This document shows, in pieces, positions 9,501 to 19,145 of a stretch of 64,000 nucleotides of DNA. This stretch comes from Burkholderia pyrrocinia (GTDB taxonomy: Bacteria; Pseudomonadota; Gammaproteobacteria; Burkholderiales; Burkholderiaceae): positions 1,736,001-1,800,000 of the forward strand of contig NZ_CP024903.1 in the NCBI RefSeq assembly GCF_003330765.1, read 5' to 3'. A program made the translations under genes and the position numbers. Under the pieces are notes generated by a model that was given only the letters and a program-made list of their open reading frames with translations, did not search any database and was not told the DNA's origin. The number at the start of each line of letters is the position of its first letter. The first letter of the stretch is position 1.

Positions 9501-12500
9501 ATGGACGTCACAGCTACCCGCCCTGCCGCCAGTGCGCTCGACGTGTTCCACCCGGCCGTCGCCGCGTGGTTCCGGCGTACGTTCGCCGCGCCGACCGGCG
9601 CGCAGGCGCTCGCGTGGCCGCACATCAAGGCCGGCCGCTCGACGCTCGTCGCCGCGCCGACCGGCTCCGGCAAGACGCTCACCGCGTTCCTGTGCGCGCT
9701 GGACGATCTGGTGCACGATGCGCTGTCGCACGACGGCACGCTTCCCGACACGACGCTCGTCGTCTATGTGTCGCCGTTGAAGGCGCTGTCGAACGACATC
9801 CACGTGAACCTCGACGCTCCGCTCGCCGGCATCGCCGAATCGCTCGCGCAACTCGGCCTGCCGGTACCGGCGATCCGCACCGCCGTGCGCACCGGCGACA
9901 CGACGCAAGCCGAGCGTGCCGCGCTGCGCAAGCGCGCGCCGCACATCCTCGTGACGACGCCCGAATCGCTGTACGTGCTGCTGTCGTCCACATCGGGGCG
10001 ACAGATGCTGTCGAACGTGCGCTCGGTCATCGTCGACGAAATCCACGCGCTCGCGTCGTCCAAGCGCGGCAGCCATCTCGCGCTGTCGCTCGAACGTCTC
10101 GACGCGCTGGCCGGTCACGCGCTGCCGCGCATCGGGCTGTCGGCGACGCAAAAGCCGATCGACGCGGTCGCGCGTTTCCTGGTCGGCGGCCCGGCCGACG
10201 CGCCGCGCGACTGCACGATCGTCGACACGGGCCACACGCGCGAGCGCGACCTCGCGCTCGAACTGCCGAACGTGCCGCTCGAGCCCGTGATGGCGACCGA
10301 CGTGTGGGAACAGGTGTACGACCGGATCGCGGGGCTCGCGGCCGTGCATCGCACGACGCTGGTGTTCGTCAACACGCGGCGCACCGCCGAGCGCATGGCG
10401 CGCCATCTCGCCGATCGGCTCGGCAAGGAAGCGATCGCCGCGCATCATGGCAGTCTCGCGAAAGAGCACCGCTTCGATGCCGAGCAGCGCCTGAAGCGCG
10501 GCGAACTGAAGCTGCTCGTCGCGACCGCGTCGCTCGAGCTCGGCATCGATATCGGCGACGTCGATCTCGTCTGCCAGATCGGTTCGCCGCGCGGAATCGC
10601 GCCGTTCCTGCAGCGCGTCGGCCGCTCCGGGCACCATGTCGGCGGCGTGCCGAAGGGCCGGCTGTTCCCGCTGTCGCGCGACGAACTCGTCGAATGCGCG
10701 GCGCTGCTCGATTGCGTGCAACGCGGCGAACTCGACGCGTTGCGGATTCCCGAAGCGCCGCTCGACGTGCTCGCGCAGCAGATCGTCGCCGAAGTCGCGT
10801 GCGCGGAATGGCAGGAAGACGCGCTGTACGCGAGCTTCACGCGCGCGGCGCCGTACGCGCGCCTGACGCGCGAGCGCTTCGACGAAGTGATGAAGATGCT
10901 CGCCGAAGGCTTCACGAGCCGCCGCGGCGTGCGTGGCGCGTACCTGCATCGCGACGTGGTCGGCGGCACGGTGCGCGGGCGCCGCAACGCGATGATGACC
11001 GCGACGACGTCGGGCGGCACGATCCCCGACATGGCCGACTATGCGGTGCTGCTCGAACCGCAGGGCATCCAGGTCGGCACCGTCAACGAGGATTTCGCGA
11101 TCGAGAGCCTTGCCGGCGACGTGTTCCAGCTGGGCAACCAGTCGTACCGGATCATTCGCGTGGAAACGGGCCGCGTGCGCGTCGAGGACGCGCAGGGCCA
11201 GTCGCCGAACATTCCGTTCTGGCTCGGCGAGGCGCCGGGGCGCAGCGACGAGCTGTCGGCGGCGGTCGGCCGGCTGCGCGCGCGGCTCGACGGGCTGTTC
11301 GCCGACGGCGACCGGCAGGCCGATGCCGGCGGGCGCAAGCGCGCGGGCGGTCACGCCGCGAGCCAGGCAGCTGCCAAAGCGACAACCGCAACAGGCACCG
11401 CTATCGCCCCCGCCGAAAGCCGCCTCGCGCCGGCATTGCGCTGGCTCGTCGACGATCTCCGCCTGTCGCCCGACGCCGCGCGCCAGATCGCCGACTACCT
11501 GGCACGCACGCGCGCCGCGCTCGGCGCGCTGCCGACGCAGGACACGCTCGTGATGGAGCGTTTCTTCGACGAATCGGGCGGCACGCAGCTCGTGATCCAT
11601 TCGCCGTTCGGCAGCCGCATCAACCGCGCGTGGGGGCTCGCGCTGCGCAAGCGCTTCTGCCGCAGTTTCAACTTCGAGCTGCAGGCCGCCGCGACCGACG
11701 ACGCGATCATCCTGTCGCTGTCGCTCGCGCACAGCTTCGCGCTCGACGAAGTGTGGCGCTACCTGCGCTCGACCAGCGCCGAGCACGTGCTGGTCCAGGC
11801 ACTGCTCGACGCGCCGCTGTTCGGCGTGCGCTGGCGCTGGAACGCGACCACCGCGCTCGCGCTACCGCGCTTCACGGGCGGCAAGCGCACCGCGCCGCAA
11901 CTGCAGCGGATGAAGAGCGAGGATCTGCTCGCGACCGTCTTTCCGGATCAGGTCGCGTGCCTCGAGAACATCGTCGGCGAGCGCGAGATACCGCACCATC
12001 CGCTCGTCGACCAGACGCTCGACGACTGCCTGCACGACGCGATGGACACCGACGGCTGGCTCGCGCTGCTGCGCCGGATCGAAAGCGGCGCGATCGAGCT
12101 CGTCGCGCGCGACCTGCCCGCGCCGTCGCCGCTCGCGGCCGAGATCCTGAACGCGAAACCCTATGCGTTCCTCGACGATGCACCGCTCGAGGAGCGCCGC
12201 ACGCAGGCCGTGCAGTCGCGCCGCTGGAGCGATCCCGAATCGACCGACGATCTCGGCGCGCTCGATGCCGACGCGATCGACGCGGTGCGCGACGAAGCAT
12301 GGCCGCTCGTGCGCGACGCCGACGAAATGCACGACGCGCTGCTGACGCTCGCGTGCGTCGCCGACAGCGAAGCACACGCACACGAAGGCTGGCCCGACCG
12401 GCTCGCGGAACTCGCGGAACGCCGCCGCGCGACGAAACTCGTCGCGCCGGGCGGCGCCGCGCTGTGGGTGCCGGTCGAACGGCTCGTGTGCATGCGCGCG

Positions 12501-13955
12501 TTGCACCCCGACGCGCGCACCGCGCCGGCGCTCAAGGTACCGGCCGCCTGCGCGCAACCGTGGGAAGCGGATGCCGCGCTCGTCGACGTGATCCGCGCAC
12601 GGCTCACCGGCTTCGGGCCGCTTGCGCTCGACGCGATCGCGACGCCGCTCGGCCTGCCGCCTGCGGCGATCGCGACGGCACTCGCGGCGCTGGAGCGCGA
12701 AGGCTATGTCATGCGCGGCCGGTTCACGCCGGGCGCGACGACGGACGAATGGTGCGAACGCCACTTGCTCGCCCGTATTCATCGCTATACGGTGAAGCGG
12801 CTGCGCCGCGAGATCGAACCGGTCGAGCGCGCCGATTTCATGCGCTTCCTGTTCCACTGGCAACACCTGACGCCCGACACGCGCGGCGCGGGCCGCGACG
12901 CACTCGCGGCCGTGGTCGAACAACTCGAAGGCTACGAGGCCGCGGCGAGCGCATGGGAAGACGCGCTGCTGCCCGCGCGGCTCACCGACTACATGGCGGG
13001 CGGCCTCGACGAGCTGTGCCGCTCGGGCAAGCTCGTGTGGACGCGTATCGGCGCGCCGGCGCGCGCGGCCGGCACGCCCGTGAAGACGACGCCGATCGTG
13101 CTGCTGCCGCGCCGCCATCTCGCCGCCTGGCAGGCGTTGCGCGACCCCGACGCGCAGCCGGCGCTGTCCGCGCGGGCCACGCAGGTGCGCGACACCCTCG
13201 TCGCGCACGGCGCGATGTTCTTCGATGCGTTGCTCGACGACCTGCACATGCTGCCCGTCGAACTCGAACAGGCGCTCGGCGAGCTCGTGTCGGCCGGCCT
13301 CGTGAATGCGGACAGCTACGCGGGCCTGCGCGCGCTGCTGAAGCCGGCCGTCAAGCGCAGCGCGACCTATGCGCCGCGCACGCGACGCGGCGGCGCGCTG
13401 ATCGGCGGGATGGACGACGCGGGCCGCTGGGCGCTCGTGCAGCGCCAGGCACCGTCGAACGATGCGCCGGCGCCGAAACGCGGCCCGGCCGCGACCGATC
13501 CCGACGCGCTCGAACATATCGCGTGGACGCTGCTGCGCCGCTATGGCGTCGTGTTCTGGCGGCTGCTCGAACGCGAGGCCGACTGGCTGCCGAGCTGGCG
13601 CGAGCTCGTGCGCGTGCTGCAGCGCCTCGAAGCGCGCGGCGAGATTCGCGGCGGACGCTTCGTCGCCGGGCTCGCGGGCGAGCAGTTCGCGCTGCCCGAG
13701 GCGATCCCGATCCTGCGCGAACTGCGGCGGCAACCGGACGACGGACAATACGTATGCGTGACGGGCGCCGACCCGCTGAATCTGGCCGGCACGCTGCTGC
13801 CCGGCGACAAGGTGCCGGCGCTGGCCGGCAATCGCGTGCTGTTCCGCGACGGCATGCCCGTTGCGTCGCTCGTGTCGGGGTCGTTCCACTACGCCCCCGA
13901 ACTGTCGCCCGCCACGCGCGAGGATGCGCGCCTGCGGCTCGCGCGCTACTGCTGA
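9501..13955 (+). CDS. lhr: Large helicase-related protein Lhr (DEAD/DEAH helicase)
   Basis: A 1484-residue superfamily 2 helicase, near the length of E. coli Lhr (about 1540). Walker A is APTGSGKT (residues 52-59) and Walker B is DEIH (179-182). SATQKP (motif III) and GRSGHHVGG (motif VI region) follow. The first 900 residues hold the Lhr core; the C-terminal third is the extra Lhr-CTD found in the long bacterial form. Lhr is a 3'-5' DNA/RNA translocase linked to DNA repair. A linker around residues 610-640 rich in Ala and Thr is the least conserved-looking part. It is transcribed alone, upstream of an APC carrier. Confidence 0.93.
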   Translation: MDVTATRPAASALDVFHPAVAAWFRRTFAAPTGAQALAWPHIKAGRSTLVAAPTGSGKTLTAFLCALDDLVHDALSHDGTLPDTTLVVYVSPLKALSNDIHVNLDAPLAGIAESLAQLGLPVPAIRTAVRTGDTTQAERAALRKRAPHILVTTPESLYVLLSSTSGRQMLSNVRSVIVDEIHALASSKRGSHLALSLERLDALAGHALPRIGLSATQKPIDAVARFLVGGPADAPRDCTIVDTGHTRERDLALELPNVPLEPVMATDVWEQVYDRIAGLAAVHRTTLVFVNTRRTAERMARHLADRLGKEAIAAHHGSLAKEHRFDAEQRLKRGELKLLVATASLELGIDIGDVDLVCQIGSPRGIAPFLQRVGRSGHHVGGVPKGRLFPLSRDELVECAALLDCVQRGELDALRIPEAPLDVLAQQIVAEVACAEWQEDALYASFTRAAPYARLTRERFDEVMKMLAEGFTSRRGVRGAYLHRDVVGGTVRGRRNAMMTATTSGGTIPDMADYAVLLEPQGIQVGTVNEDFAIESLAGDVFQLGNQSYRIIRVETGRVRVEDAQGQSPNIPFWLGEAPGRSDELSAAVGRLRARLDGLFADGDRQADAGGRKRAGGHAASQAAAKATTATGTAIAPAESRLAPALRWLVDDLRLSPDAARQIADYLARTRAALGALPTQDTLVMERFFDESGGTQLVIHSPFGSRINRAWGLALRKRFCRSFNFELQAAATDDAIILSLSLAHSFALDEVWRYLRSTSAEHVLVQALLDAPLFGVRWRWNATTALALPRFTGGKRTAPQLQRMKSEDLLATVFPDQVACLENIVGEREIPHHPLVDQTLDDCLHDAMDTDGWLALLRRIESGAIELVARDLPAPSPLAAEILNAKPYAFLDDAPLEERRTQAVQSRRWSDPESTDDLGALDADAIDAVRDEAWPLVRDADEMHDALLTLACVADSEAHAHEGWPDRLAELAERRRATKLVAPGGAALWVPVERLVCMRALHPDARTAPALKVPAACAQPWEADAALVDVIRARLTGFGPLALDAIATPLGLPPAAIATALAALEREGYVMRGRFTPGATTDEWCERHLLARIHRYTVKRLRREIEPVERADFMRFLFHWQHLTPDTRGAGRDALAAVVEQLEGYEAAASAWEDALLPARLTDYMAGGLDELCRSGKLVWTRIGAPARAAGTPVKTTPIVLLPRRHLAAWQALRDPDAQPALSARATQVRDTLVAHGAMFFDALLDDLHMLPVELEQALGELVSAGLVNADSYAGLRALLKPAVKRSATYAPRTRRGGALIGGMDDAGRWALVQRQAPSNDAPAPKRGPAATDPDALEHIAWTLLRRYGVVFWRLLEREADWLPSWRELVRVLQRLEARGEIRGGRFVAGLAGEQFALPEAIPILRELRRQPDDGQYVCVTGADPLNLAGTLLPGDKVPALAGNRVLFRDGMPVASLVSGSFHYAPELSPATREDARLRLARYC

Positions 13956-14090
13956 CACCGACTGACACGCGGCGCAGCGCAGACTACTGATCGCCGCGCC
14001 GCGCTGTCGCCATCGTTCGGGTAGCATCCAACGATTTACCGCGCGGGCTCCCGCGCCCGAACAAAACAAGACTTCCGGAGACTGCCGCCG

Positions 14091-15365
14091 ATGCCCTCGC
14101 ATGCCGACTCGCCCGCCGCCCATCACGCGGGCTCGCTGACGATTTTCCAGGGTGCCGCGCTGTATATCGGTGCGGTGCTCGGCACCGGCGTGATCGCGTT
14201 GCCGGCGCTGGCCGCCGAGGTCGCGGGCCCGGCATCGCTGCTCGCGTGGGCCGCGCTCGTCGTGCTGTCCGGGCCGCTCGCGGCCACCTTCGCCGCACTC
14301 GGTGCGCGTTATCCCGACGCGGGCGGCGTATCGACCTATGCGCGGCGCGCATTCGGGCCGAAAGCGGCGGCGATCGTCGGCTGGTGCTTCTACTTCGCGG
14401 TGCCGGCCGGCGCGCCGGCCGCCGCGATGTTCGGCGGCGCATACGTCGCGGCCGTCACGGGCGGCGGGCACACGACGGTCATCGTCACGGCGGCCGCGCT
14501 GATCGCGGCCGTATCGGCCGCGAATGCATTCGGCGTTACCGTTTCAGGTCGCATGCAGCTCGTGTTATCAGCGCTGCTCGTCACGCTGCTGCTCGCCGCG
14601 GTGCTCGCCTCCGCGCCGCATGCGCGCACCGCGAACCTGCATCCGTTCGCGCCGCACGGCTGGCTCGCGGTCGGCCAGGCTGCCGCGCTGCTCGTGTGGA
14701 GCTTCGCGGGCTGGGAAGCGATCACGCATCTCGCGGCCGAATTCCGCCGGCCCGCGCACGACATGCCGCGCTCGGCCGGCATCGCGGTCGTGGTCGTCGG
14801 GTTTCTGTATCTGTCGGTCGCCGCCGCGAGCGTGACGGTGCTCGGGCCGTCCGCGGGCGTATCGGGCGCGCCGCTCGCCGAACTGATCGCCGGCGGCATC
14901 GGTGGTCATGCGCAGGTGCTGGCCGCCGCGGCCGCGCTGCTGCTCACGCTCGGCACGATGAACGCGTATTTCGCGGGCGCGGCCAAGCTCGGCGCGGCGC
15001 TCGGGCGCGACGGCGCACTGCCTGCGTGGCTCGCGCAAGGCAGCCAGGTCGGCGGCGTCCCGCGCCGCAGCCTCGGCGTGATCGCCGTGCTCGCGGCCGT
15101 CGCGCTGGCCGCGACGACGATCTCGGACGTCGGACCGAAACCGCTTGTGCTCGTGACGTCCGGGTGTTTCGTGATGGTGTACGGGCTCGGCGCGGCCGCC
15201 GCGCTGAAATTGCTGCCGCGCGGCGGCATCGCTTACCGCTGCGCATGGATTTCGCTGGTCGCGGTCGCCGGGCTGTTCCTGACGACCGGATGGTATTTGC
15301 TGTGCCCGCTGTTGCTTGCAGGTGGTGCGCTGCTTTATCTGCAGGTAACCGGGCCGCGCAAATAA
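14091..15365 (+). CDS. APC-superfamily amino acid permease (YjeH-like)
   Basis: A 424-residue inner-membrane carrier with 11-12 predicted helices. The first helix contains GAVLGTGVIALPAL, the glycine-rich unwound substrate site of APC transporters. The length and the VWSFAGWEAITHLAAEF segment resemble YjeH, an exporter of methionine and branched-chain amino acids in E. coli, but the substrate here is not proven. CTTCCGGAG precedes the ATG. The gene sits 135 bases after lhr. Confidence 0.82.
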   Translation: MPSHADSPAAHHAGSLTIFQGAALYIGAVLGTGVIALPALAAEVAGPASLLAWAALVVLSGPLAATFAALGARYPDAGGVSTYARRAFGPKAAAIVGWCFYFAVPAGAPAAAMFGGAYVAAVTGGGHTTVIVTAAALIAAVSAANAFGVTVSGRMQLVLSALLVTLLLAAVLASAPHARTANLHPFAPHGWLAVGQAAALLVWSFAGWEAITHLAAEFRRPAHDMPRSAGIAVVVVGFLYLSVAAASVTVLGPSAGVSGAPLAELIAGGIGGHAQVLAAAAALLLTLGTMNAYFAGAAKLGAALGRDGALPAWLAQGSQVGGVPRRSLGVIAVLAAVALAATTISDVGPKPLVLVTSGCFVMVYGLGAAAALKLLPRGGIAYRCAWISLVAVAGLFLTTGWYLLCPLLLAGGALLYLQVTGPRK

Positions 15366-15416
15366 CCCGGCACGTGCGCGTGGGCTGACGCCCCCGCCCG
15401 CTCGCGGCGATGCGTC

Positions 15417-15464
15417 GCCGAATCGCAGGCCGAATCGCAGGCCGAATCGCAGGCCGTATCGCAG
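15417..15464. repeat. 12-bp tandem repeat, four copies
   Basis: GCCGAATCGCAG repeated four times end to end; the last copy has one change (GCCGTATCGCAG). It lies in the convergent gap between the APC carrier and the antitoxin gene. Confidence 0.9.
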
Positions 15465-15542
15465 CAGAACGCCGGCCAATTCGCGGCGCGCATCACGCGG
15501 ACGACCGCGGCAATCCGGCCGCGCGCCGTTGCTTCACACCGG

Positions 15543-15839
15543 TCAGGCCGGCACCAGCTCGAAGCTGAGTCGTTTGCCGAGCGCGGCGGCCGCGCTCGCG
15601 AGTGTCGCCAGCGTGAGGCTCGTGTCGGTTTCGTCGAGCAGCCGGTTGAGCGCGGCACGGCTGGTTTTCATCCGTGCGGCCATCGCGGTTTTCGTGATGT
15701 GCTGCGCCTTCATTTCCTGCCCGATCTGCCACGCGATCACGCGCTTGATCGCGGTGGCGGTGGCCGCTTCGAGATTGCCGTCCTCTTCGAGGAAGGTATC
15801 GAAGTCGCTGCCGATATGCGGGTTGTTCGTGGTCGTCAT
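15543..15839 (-). CDS. HTH antitoxin (HigA/XRE-like)
   Basis: A 98-residue protein with an XRE-type helix-turn-helix in its second half (MKAQHITKTAMAARM through SRAALNRLLD). This matches the short antitoxins encoded behind Gp49/HigB-type toxins. It lies 73 bases downstream of the toxin gene on the same strand, the toxin-first order typical of higBA. It is expected to bind and neutralise the toxin and to repress the shared promoter through the inverted repeat at 16286-16307. No separate ribosome binding site of note. Confidence 0.8.
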   Translation of the reverse strand: MTTTNNPHIGSDFDTFLEEDGNLEAATATAIKRVIAWQIGQEMKAQHITKTAMAARMKTSRAALNRLLDETDTSLTLATLASAAAALGKRLSFELVPA

Positions 15840-15912
15840 GTCGTACTCCAGTGCATGGCGTTGCCGGCGGCCCGACCGTCGGAGACGGTGCGTTCCGGCG
15901 CAACCGGGAAAT

Positions 15913-16272
15913 TCAGATGGCGTGCGTCAGCGCTTTCAGGCGCGCGACGGTGACGTCGAGATCGTCCGACGGCGTGGCCCGCGACTGCTTGAAGAAGCCG
16001 TGCAGCAGGACCATCGTGTCGCCGACGACCGTGAACAGCACGCGGGCGCTTCGCCCCGGCAGCATCACGCGGATCTCCCACAGATCCTTCGCCATCTTCC
16101 GGACCAGCGGCATGCCGAGCGGCCAGCCGAGTTGAACGGTCTTGATCTCTTCGCCGATCACTCTTCGCTCCGCTTGCCCGAGCGCCCTGAGCCATTCGCG
16201 CACCGGCTCGTTGCCACGGGCCGTCCGGAAGAACCGGACGCCGAGCGTGACCTGAATCTGCTGTCTCGCCAT
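15913..16272 (-). CDS. RelE/HigB-type toxin (phage Gp49-like)
   Basis: A 119-residue basic protein with the Gp49/HigB-like fold signature: VREWLRALGQAERRVIGEEI, then MAKDLWEIRVMLPGRSARVLF, then VVLLHGFFKQS-like strand and C-terminal helix. Members are ribosome-dependent mRNA interferases. The start at 16272 is preferred because the frame upstream runs into the promoter and operator. It forms a two-gene unit with the HTH protein at 15543. Confidence 0.8.
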   Translation of the reverse strand: MARQQIQVTLGVRFFRTARGNEPVREWLRALGQAERRVIGEEIKTVQLGWPLGMPLVRKMAKDLWEIRVMLPGRSARVLFTVVGDTMVLLHGFFKQSRATPSDDLDVTVARLKALTHAI

Positions 16273-16285
16273 CGTCTTGTCACCA

Positions 16286-16307
16286 ATCGTACCAAAAACG
16301 ATACGAT
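16286..16307. promoter_or_regulatory. Toxin-antitoxin operator
   Basis: Inverted repeat ATCGTA-N10-TACGAT, starting 14 bases upstream of the toxin start codon. This is the expected site of autorepression by the HTH antitoxin. The sequence is clearly less GC-rich than the surroundings. Confidence 0.55.
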
Positions 16308-16399
16308 ATGCCAAGGACCACGAGGTCCGCTACTGACCGAATGGCCAATCCACCAGCAGGGAAAGGGATTGAGCCGGGCTTGCCGCCCGGCCCGATAGA

Positions 16400-17386
16400 T
16401 CAACGATCGCCGCGAGCCGGCTTGCGCGCGGCGCGTGGCGTCCGGTGCGGGCGCGTGTCGCCGAACCGCGACCGCGCGATGTCGCGCACGGCATCGATCA
16501 GCGTCCGCGCGACCGGCGACGGCTGCGCATCGGTGCGCAGGACGAGCCCGACCGGTTCGTCGGTGCCCGCGGACGGCAGCGGCAGGCGCGCCAGCGCACC
16601 GGCCGACAGATCGTATTCGGCCGCATAGAGCGGCACGAACCAGACCGCGTCGTTCTCGAGCGCCAGCGCGCGCGCGACCGATACCGACAGCACTTCGATG
16701 AACGAATCCAGCGGCGGCACGCCGCATGCGCCGAGCAGTTGCTCGGCCGACTGGCGGATCAGCGTGCCGAACGGCGGCAGCACGACCGGATAGCGCGCGA
16801 GCTCGGTGGCCGGCGCCGCGCTCGCCAGCAGCGGATGCCCGGCGCGCACGACCGCAACGAGCGGCTCGTTGTACAACTGCTCGAACGCGAGCCCGATCAT
16901 CCGCTCCGGCTCCGACAGCCGCCCGATCGCGCATTCGATCGCGCCGGACTTCAGGCGCTCGAGCAGGTCGGCGTTCGCAGCCGTCGCGATCCGTACGACG
17001 ATGCGCGGCCAGCGGGCGGCCAGTGCCTTCATCAACGCGGGTGCGAGCGATGCCGCGACGGTCGGCAGCATGCCGATTTCCAGCGTCGCGGCGGCGGCCC
17101 CGCCCTCGCGCGCGAGCAGCCCGACGCCCTGCCGCAGCGCCAGCACGCACGCGTTCGCGTGCGGCATGAACAACTGCGCTTCGCGGGTCGGCTGCGCGCC
17201 CTGCCGGCCGCGCTCGAACAGTTTCACGCCGAGGATCGCCTCCAGTTCGGCGATCGTCTTCGAGACGGCCGGCTGCGTGATCGACAGGCTTTCGGCCGCC
17301 TTCTGCACGCCGCCCAACTGCGCGACCGCGAGAAAACACTGCAGGTGCCGGAACTTGACGCGACCGTCGGCGATACGATTATTCAT
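16400..17386 (-). CDS. pcaQ: LysR-type activator of protocatechuate genes (PcaQ)
   Basis: A 328-residue LysR regulator with an N-terminal winged helix (FRHLQCFLAVAQLGGVQKAAE, then SITQPAVSKTIAELE) and a periplasmic-binding-protein-like effector domain. The sequence is PcaQ/GbpR-like, and the pcaHG genes lie 1.7 kb away facing the other direction. PcaQ responds to beta-carboxy-cis,cis-muconate. Its start codon overlaps a palindrome ATAAC-N5-GTTAT that is repeated upstream of pcaH, so it should repress itself and activate pcaHG. The direct pcaQ-pcaH divergent neighbourhood seen in relatives is interrupted here by two unrelated genes. Confidence 0.85.
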   Translation of the reverse strand: MNNRIADGRVKFRHLQCFLAVAQLGGVQKAAESLSITQPAVSKTIAELEAILGVKLFERGRQGAQPTREAQLFMPHANACVLALRQGVGLLAREGGAAAATLEIGMLPTVAASLAPALMKALAARWPRIVVRIATAANADLLERLKSGAIECAIGRLSEPERMIGLAFEQLYNEPLVAVVRAGHPLLASAAPATELARYPVVLPPFGTLIRQSAEQLLGACGVPPLDSFIEVLSVSVARALALENDAVWFVPLYAAEYDLSAGALARLPLPSAGTDEPVGLVLRTDAQPSPVARTLIDAVRDIARSRFGDTRPHRTPRAARKPARGDR

Positions 17387-17399
17387 AACGGGCGGTTAT
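17385..17399. promoter_or_regulatory. PcaQ operator at the pcaQ start codon
   Basis: ATAACGGGCGGTTAT, a LysR T-N11-A palindrome, overlapping the pcaQ ATG. An identical arrangement (ATAACGAACGGTTAT) precedes pcaH. Confidence 0.75.
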
Positions 17400-17418
17400 G
17401 CGAGTGTCGATGAAATGC

Positions 17419-17441
17419 CATTTTGCATAACTTTCCGGATT
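17419..17441 (+). promoter_or_regulatory. Orphan copy of the pcaHG core promoter block
   Basis: A 23-bp block beginning CATTTTGCATAAC and ending TTCCGGATT is identical to the one at 19073-19095. It lies at exactly the same offset (34 bases) from its PcaQ palindrome. It points rightward, but the next gene (17448) runs leftward and the -10 (TAAAGT) found in the functional copy is absent. It therefore looks like a broken relic of the pcaHG promoter. Confidence 0.7.
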
Positions 17442-17447
17442 CCCGCG

Positions 17448-18185
17448 TCACACATCGCGCCGCAACGCGTGGAAACCCGTCGGCTCCCAGACCCGCTTCG
17501 CGATCAACAGCCCCGTCCCGCGCTTCTGCCCGAGCGGTGCGGACGACGATTCCGCGTGCAGCGCAGCCGCCTTGCTGCGCAGCCGGCGCAACTCCAGTTC
17601 GAGTTCCGCGGCGGCGGCTTCCGTCAGCATCCCCTGCGAAAACGTCATCGTTTCTCCCGGCCCGTCGAAACGGCTGTCGAGAAAATCGCCAAGCGCATGT
17701 TCGTGGAAATAACGGCGAATCGGCCCGCCCGGCAGCCAGTCGAAATCGCGCGCGACGCGCAGGCGAATCCGGTCGCCCGGCAGCAGCGCAACGACGTTCA
17801 TCCGGTCGAGCATCAGCAGGTATTTCACGCACTCGGCCTTCGTCACGCGATAGGCCGACACGATGTCCTGCACGGTCCAGTAATTGATCGCGCAAACGGC
17901 GACGAGCAGCAGCTTCTCGTCCGACACGAGCAGCGCCTCCTGCGGCTCGGTCAGCACGCGCAGCCGCGGCGCCGACGCGGACGCCTCCTGCACGAGCTCG
18001 GCCAGCGTGTAGCCGAGCAATTGCGCGATCTCGACGATGCGCTCCAGCGTGAAGCGGCCGCTCGCGAACAGCCGCTTCACGCTGGTCTCGGACACGTCGA
18101 GTGCACCCGCGACATCGCGGTAGGTCATTCCCTGCGCCTTCAACTGGCGCTTCAGCGTTTCGATGAGTTGGGCGGTCTCGGTCAT
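17448..18185 (-). CDS. XRE-family HTH regulator with long C-terminal domain
   Basis: A 245-residue protein. An XRE helix-turn-helix fills residues 10-65 (MTYRDVAGALDVSETSVKRLF, then LERIVEIAQLLGYTL). The remaining 170 residues have a helix-rich domain (SDEKLLLVAVCAINYWTVQDI) and a charged C-terminal tail. This two-part layout is common in proteobacterial regulators of unknown ligand. Its stop lies 7 bases from the orphan pca promoter block. It is divergent from the papain-like gene at 18307, which it may control. Confidence 0.75.
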   Translation of the reverse strand: MTETAQLIETLKRQLKAQGMTYRDVAGALDVSETSVKRLFASGRFTLERIVEIAQLLGYTLAELVQEASASAPRLRVLTEPQEALLVSDEKLLLVAVCAINYWTVQDIVSAYRVTKAECVKYLLMLDRMNVVALLPGDRIRLRVARDFDWLPGGPIRRYFHEHALGDFLDSRFDGPGETMTFSQGMLTEAAAAELELELRRLRSKAAALHAESSSAPLGQKRGTGLLIAKRVWEPTGFHALRRDV

Positions 18186-18306
18186 TTTGGTATCGAAAAA
18201 TGATGCTCAAGGTCAGATATTAGGCTACCAGCACATGCAGATGAACACTTTCGGATACTTGTCTGCATAATCCGCTCCGTCCTGTCCACACAACGACGGA
18301 GCCGAA

Positions 18307-18873
18307 ATGGCCCCCCGAACCGAAGCCGCCGCCTACGAACCGCACCACACCGCACCGCGCGATGCACGCGATACGGATCGCACGATGCCGCTCGCGACCG
18401 TTCGCACGCTGGCCGCCGGCGCGCATGTCGGCGATCTGGTGTTCATCCGCGTGATTGCGCATGCGCCGCGCGACGCGGCGGGCCCGGCGGGCGCGTGGGC
18501 CAATCGCTTCGGCATCGTCGTCGATACGTCGGGCGACGAACCCGTGATCGCCGAGCCCGCGTTTGCGTGGACGAAGCTCACGCCGCTGTCGCGCTTCGTC
18601 ACCCGTACCGACGGCGGACGCATCGCGCTGGCGCGCCGCGTCGCGGCACCGACCGTCGACGCGCAGCGCCAGGTTCAGGCGACGGCCGAACAGCGGATCG
18701 ACGCACTGCTCGGCAACCGCTTCAACCTGCGGGCGCGGCGCGGGTTCTGCGCGCAGTACGTGAGCGACGTGCTCGGCGCCGATCGGGCCGCGACACCGGC
18801 CGCCCTGCTGCGCAGCGGCACGCTGTCGCTCGAATTCGACGGGATCGTGTTCGATCCTGGCCGTCAGTCATAA
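18307..18873 (+). CDS. Permuted papain-like (YebB/YiiX, NlpC/P60-type) protein
   Basis: A 188-residue protein with the layout of circularly permuted NlpC/P60 enzymes: AHVGDLVFIRV, then NRFGIVVDTSGDEPVIAEPA, and late RRGFCAQYVSDVLGA holding the candidate catalytic Cys. In relatives a His stands just before the GIVV strand; here the position reads Asn-Arg, so the usual dyad may be broken or the activity changed. No signal peptide. Relatives are thought to act on peptides, amides or lipids; function is unproven. It is divergent from the XRE regulator and followed by a strong terminator. Confidence 0.6.
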   Translation: MAPRTEAAAYEPHHTAPRDARDTDRTMPLATVRTLAAGAHVGDLVFIRVIAHAPRDAAGPAGAWANRFGIVVDTSGDEPVIAEPAFAWTKLTPLSRFVTRTDGGRIALARRVAAPTVDAQRQVQATAEQRIDALLGNRFNLRARRGFCAQYVSDVLGADRAATPAALLRSGTLSLEFDGIVFDPGRQS

Positions 18874-18988
18874 CGGGCGCTCAGGGAGACCGGATAACAA
18901 CAAGAACAAACGACAAAAAAGCAGCGACGGGCTGGCTGGAGGGCCGTGCACGGGGTCGTCACCGACGACGCGAAGCCCGATCGCTTTC

Positions 18989-19023
18989 TCCGCCGGACAG
19001 GCATCCTGTCCGGCGGAATTTTC
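18989..19023 (+). terminator. Terminator after the papain-like gene
   Basis: Perfect 13-bp arms TCCGCCGGACAGG / CCTGTCCGGCGGA with a 3-base loop, followed by ATTTTC. It isolates this gene from the pcaHG promoter that begins 16 bases later. Confidence 0.75.
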
Positions 19024-19038
19024 ATTGGTGAGATGAAC

Positions 19039-19104
19039 ATAACGAACGGTTATACGTCTCGCGAAAAAAGGTCATTTTGCATAACTTTCCGGATTGGCTA
19101 AAGT
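19039..19104 (+). promoter_or_regulatory. PcaQ-activated promoter of pcaHG
   Basis: The PcaQ palindrome ATAACGAACGGTTAT (19039-19053) is followed by -35 TTGCAT (19077-19082), a 16-bp spacer and -10 TAAAGT (19099-19104). The palindrome is centred about 65 bases before the expected transcription start, the classical position of a LysR recognition site. The weak -35 fits an activator-dependent promoter. Confidence 0.75.
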
Positions 19105-19145
19105 CGTGCCATCCAGTTCGCGAAATACCTATCAGGAGACGCCCG

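Noticed and set aside
8781..11786. A 1001-codon open frame antisense to the DUF457 gene and lhr
   Set aside because: A shadow of GC-rich coding sequence: composition is Arg/His-rich, with no domain, and lhr is unmistakable on the other strand.
9464..13990. A 1508-codon open frame overlapping lhr on the same strand
   Set aside because: Frame-shifted shadow of lhr, extremely Arg-rich, no motifs.
15913..16314. Toxin start at 16314
   Set aside because: Would place the operator inside the gene; the ATG at 16272 is better.
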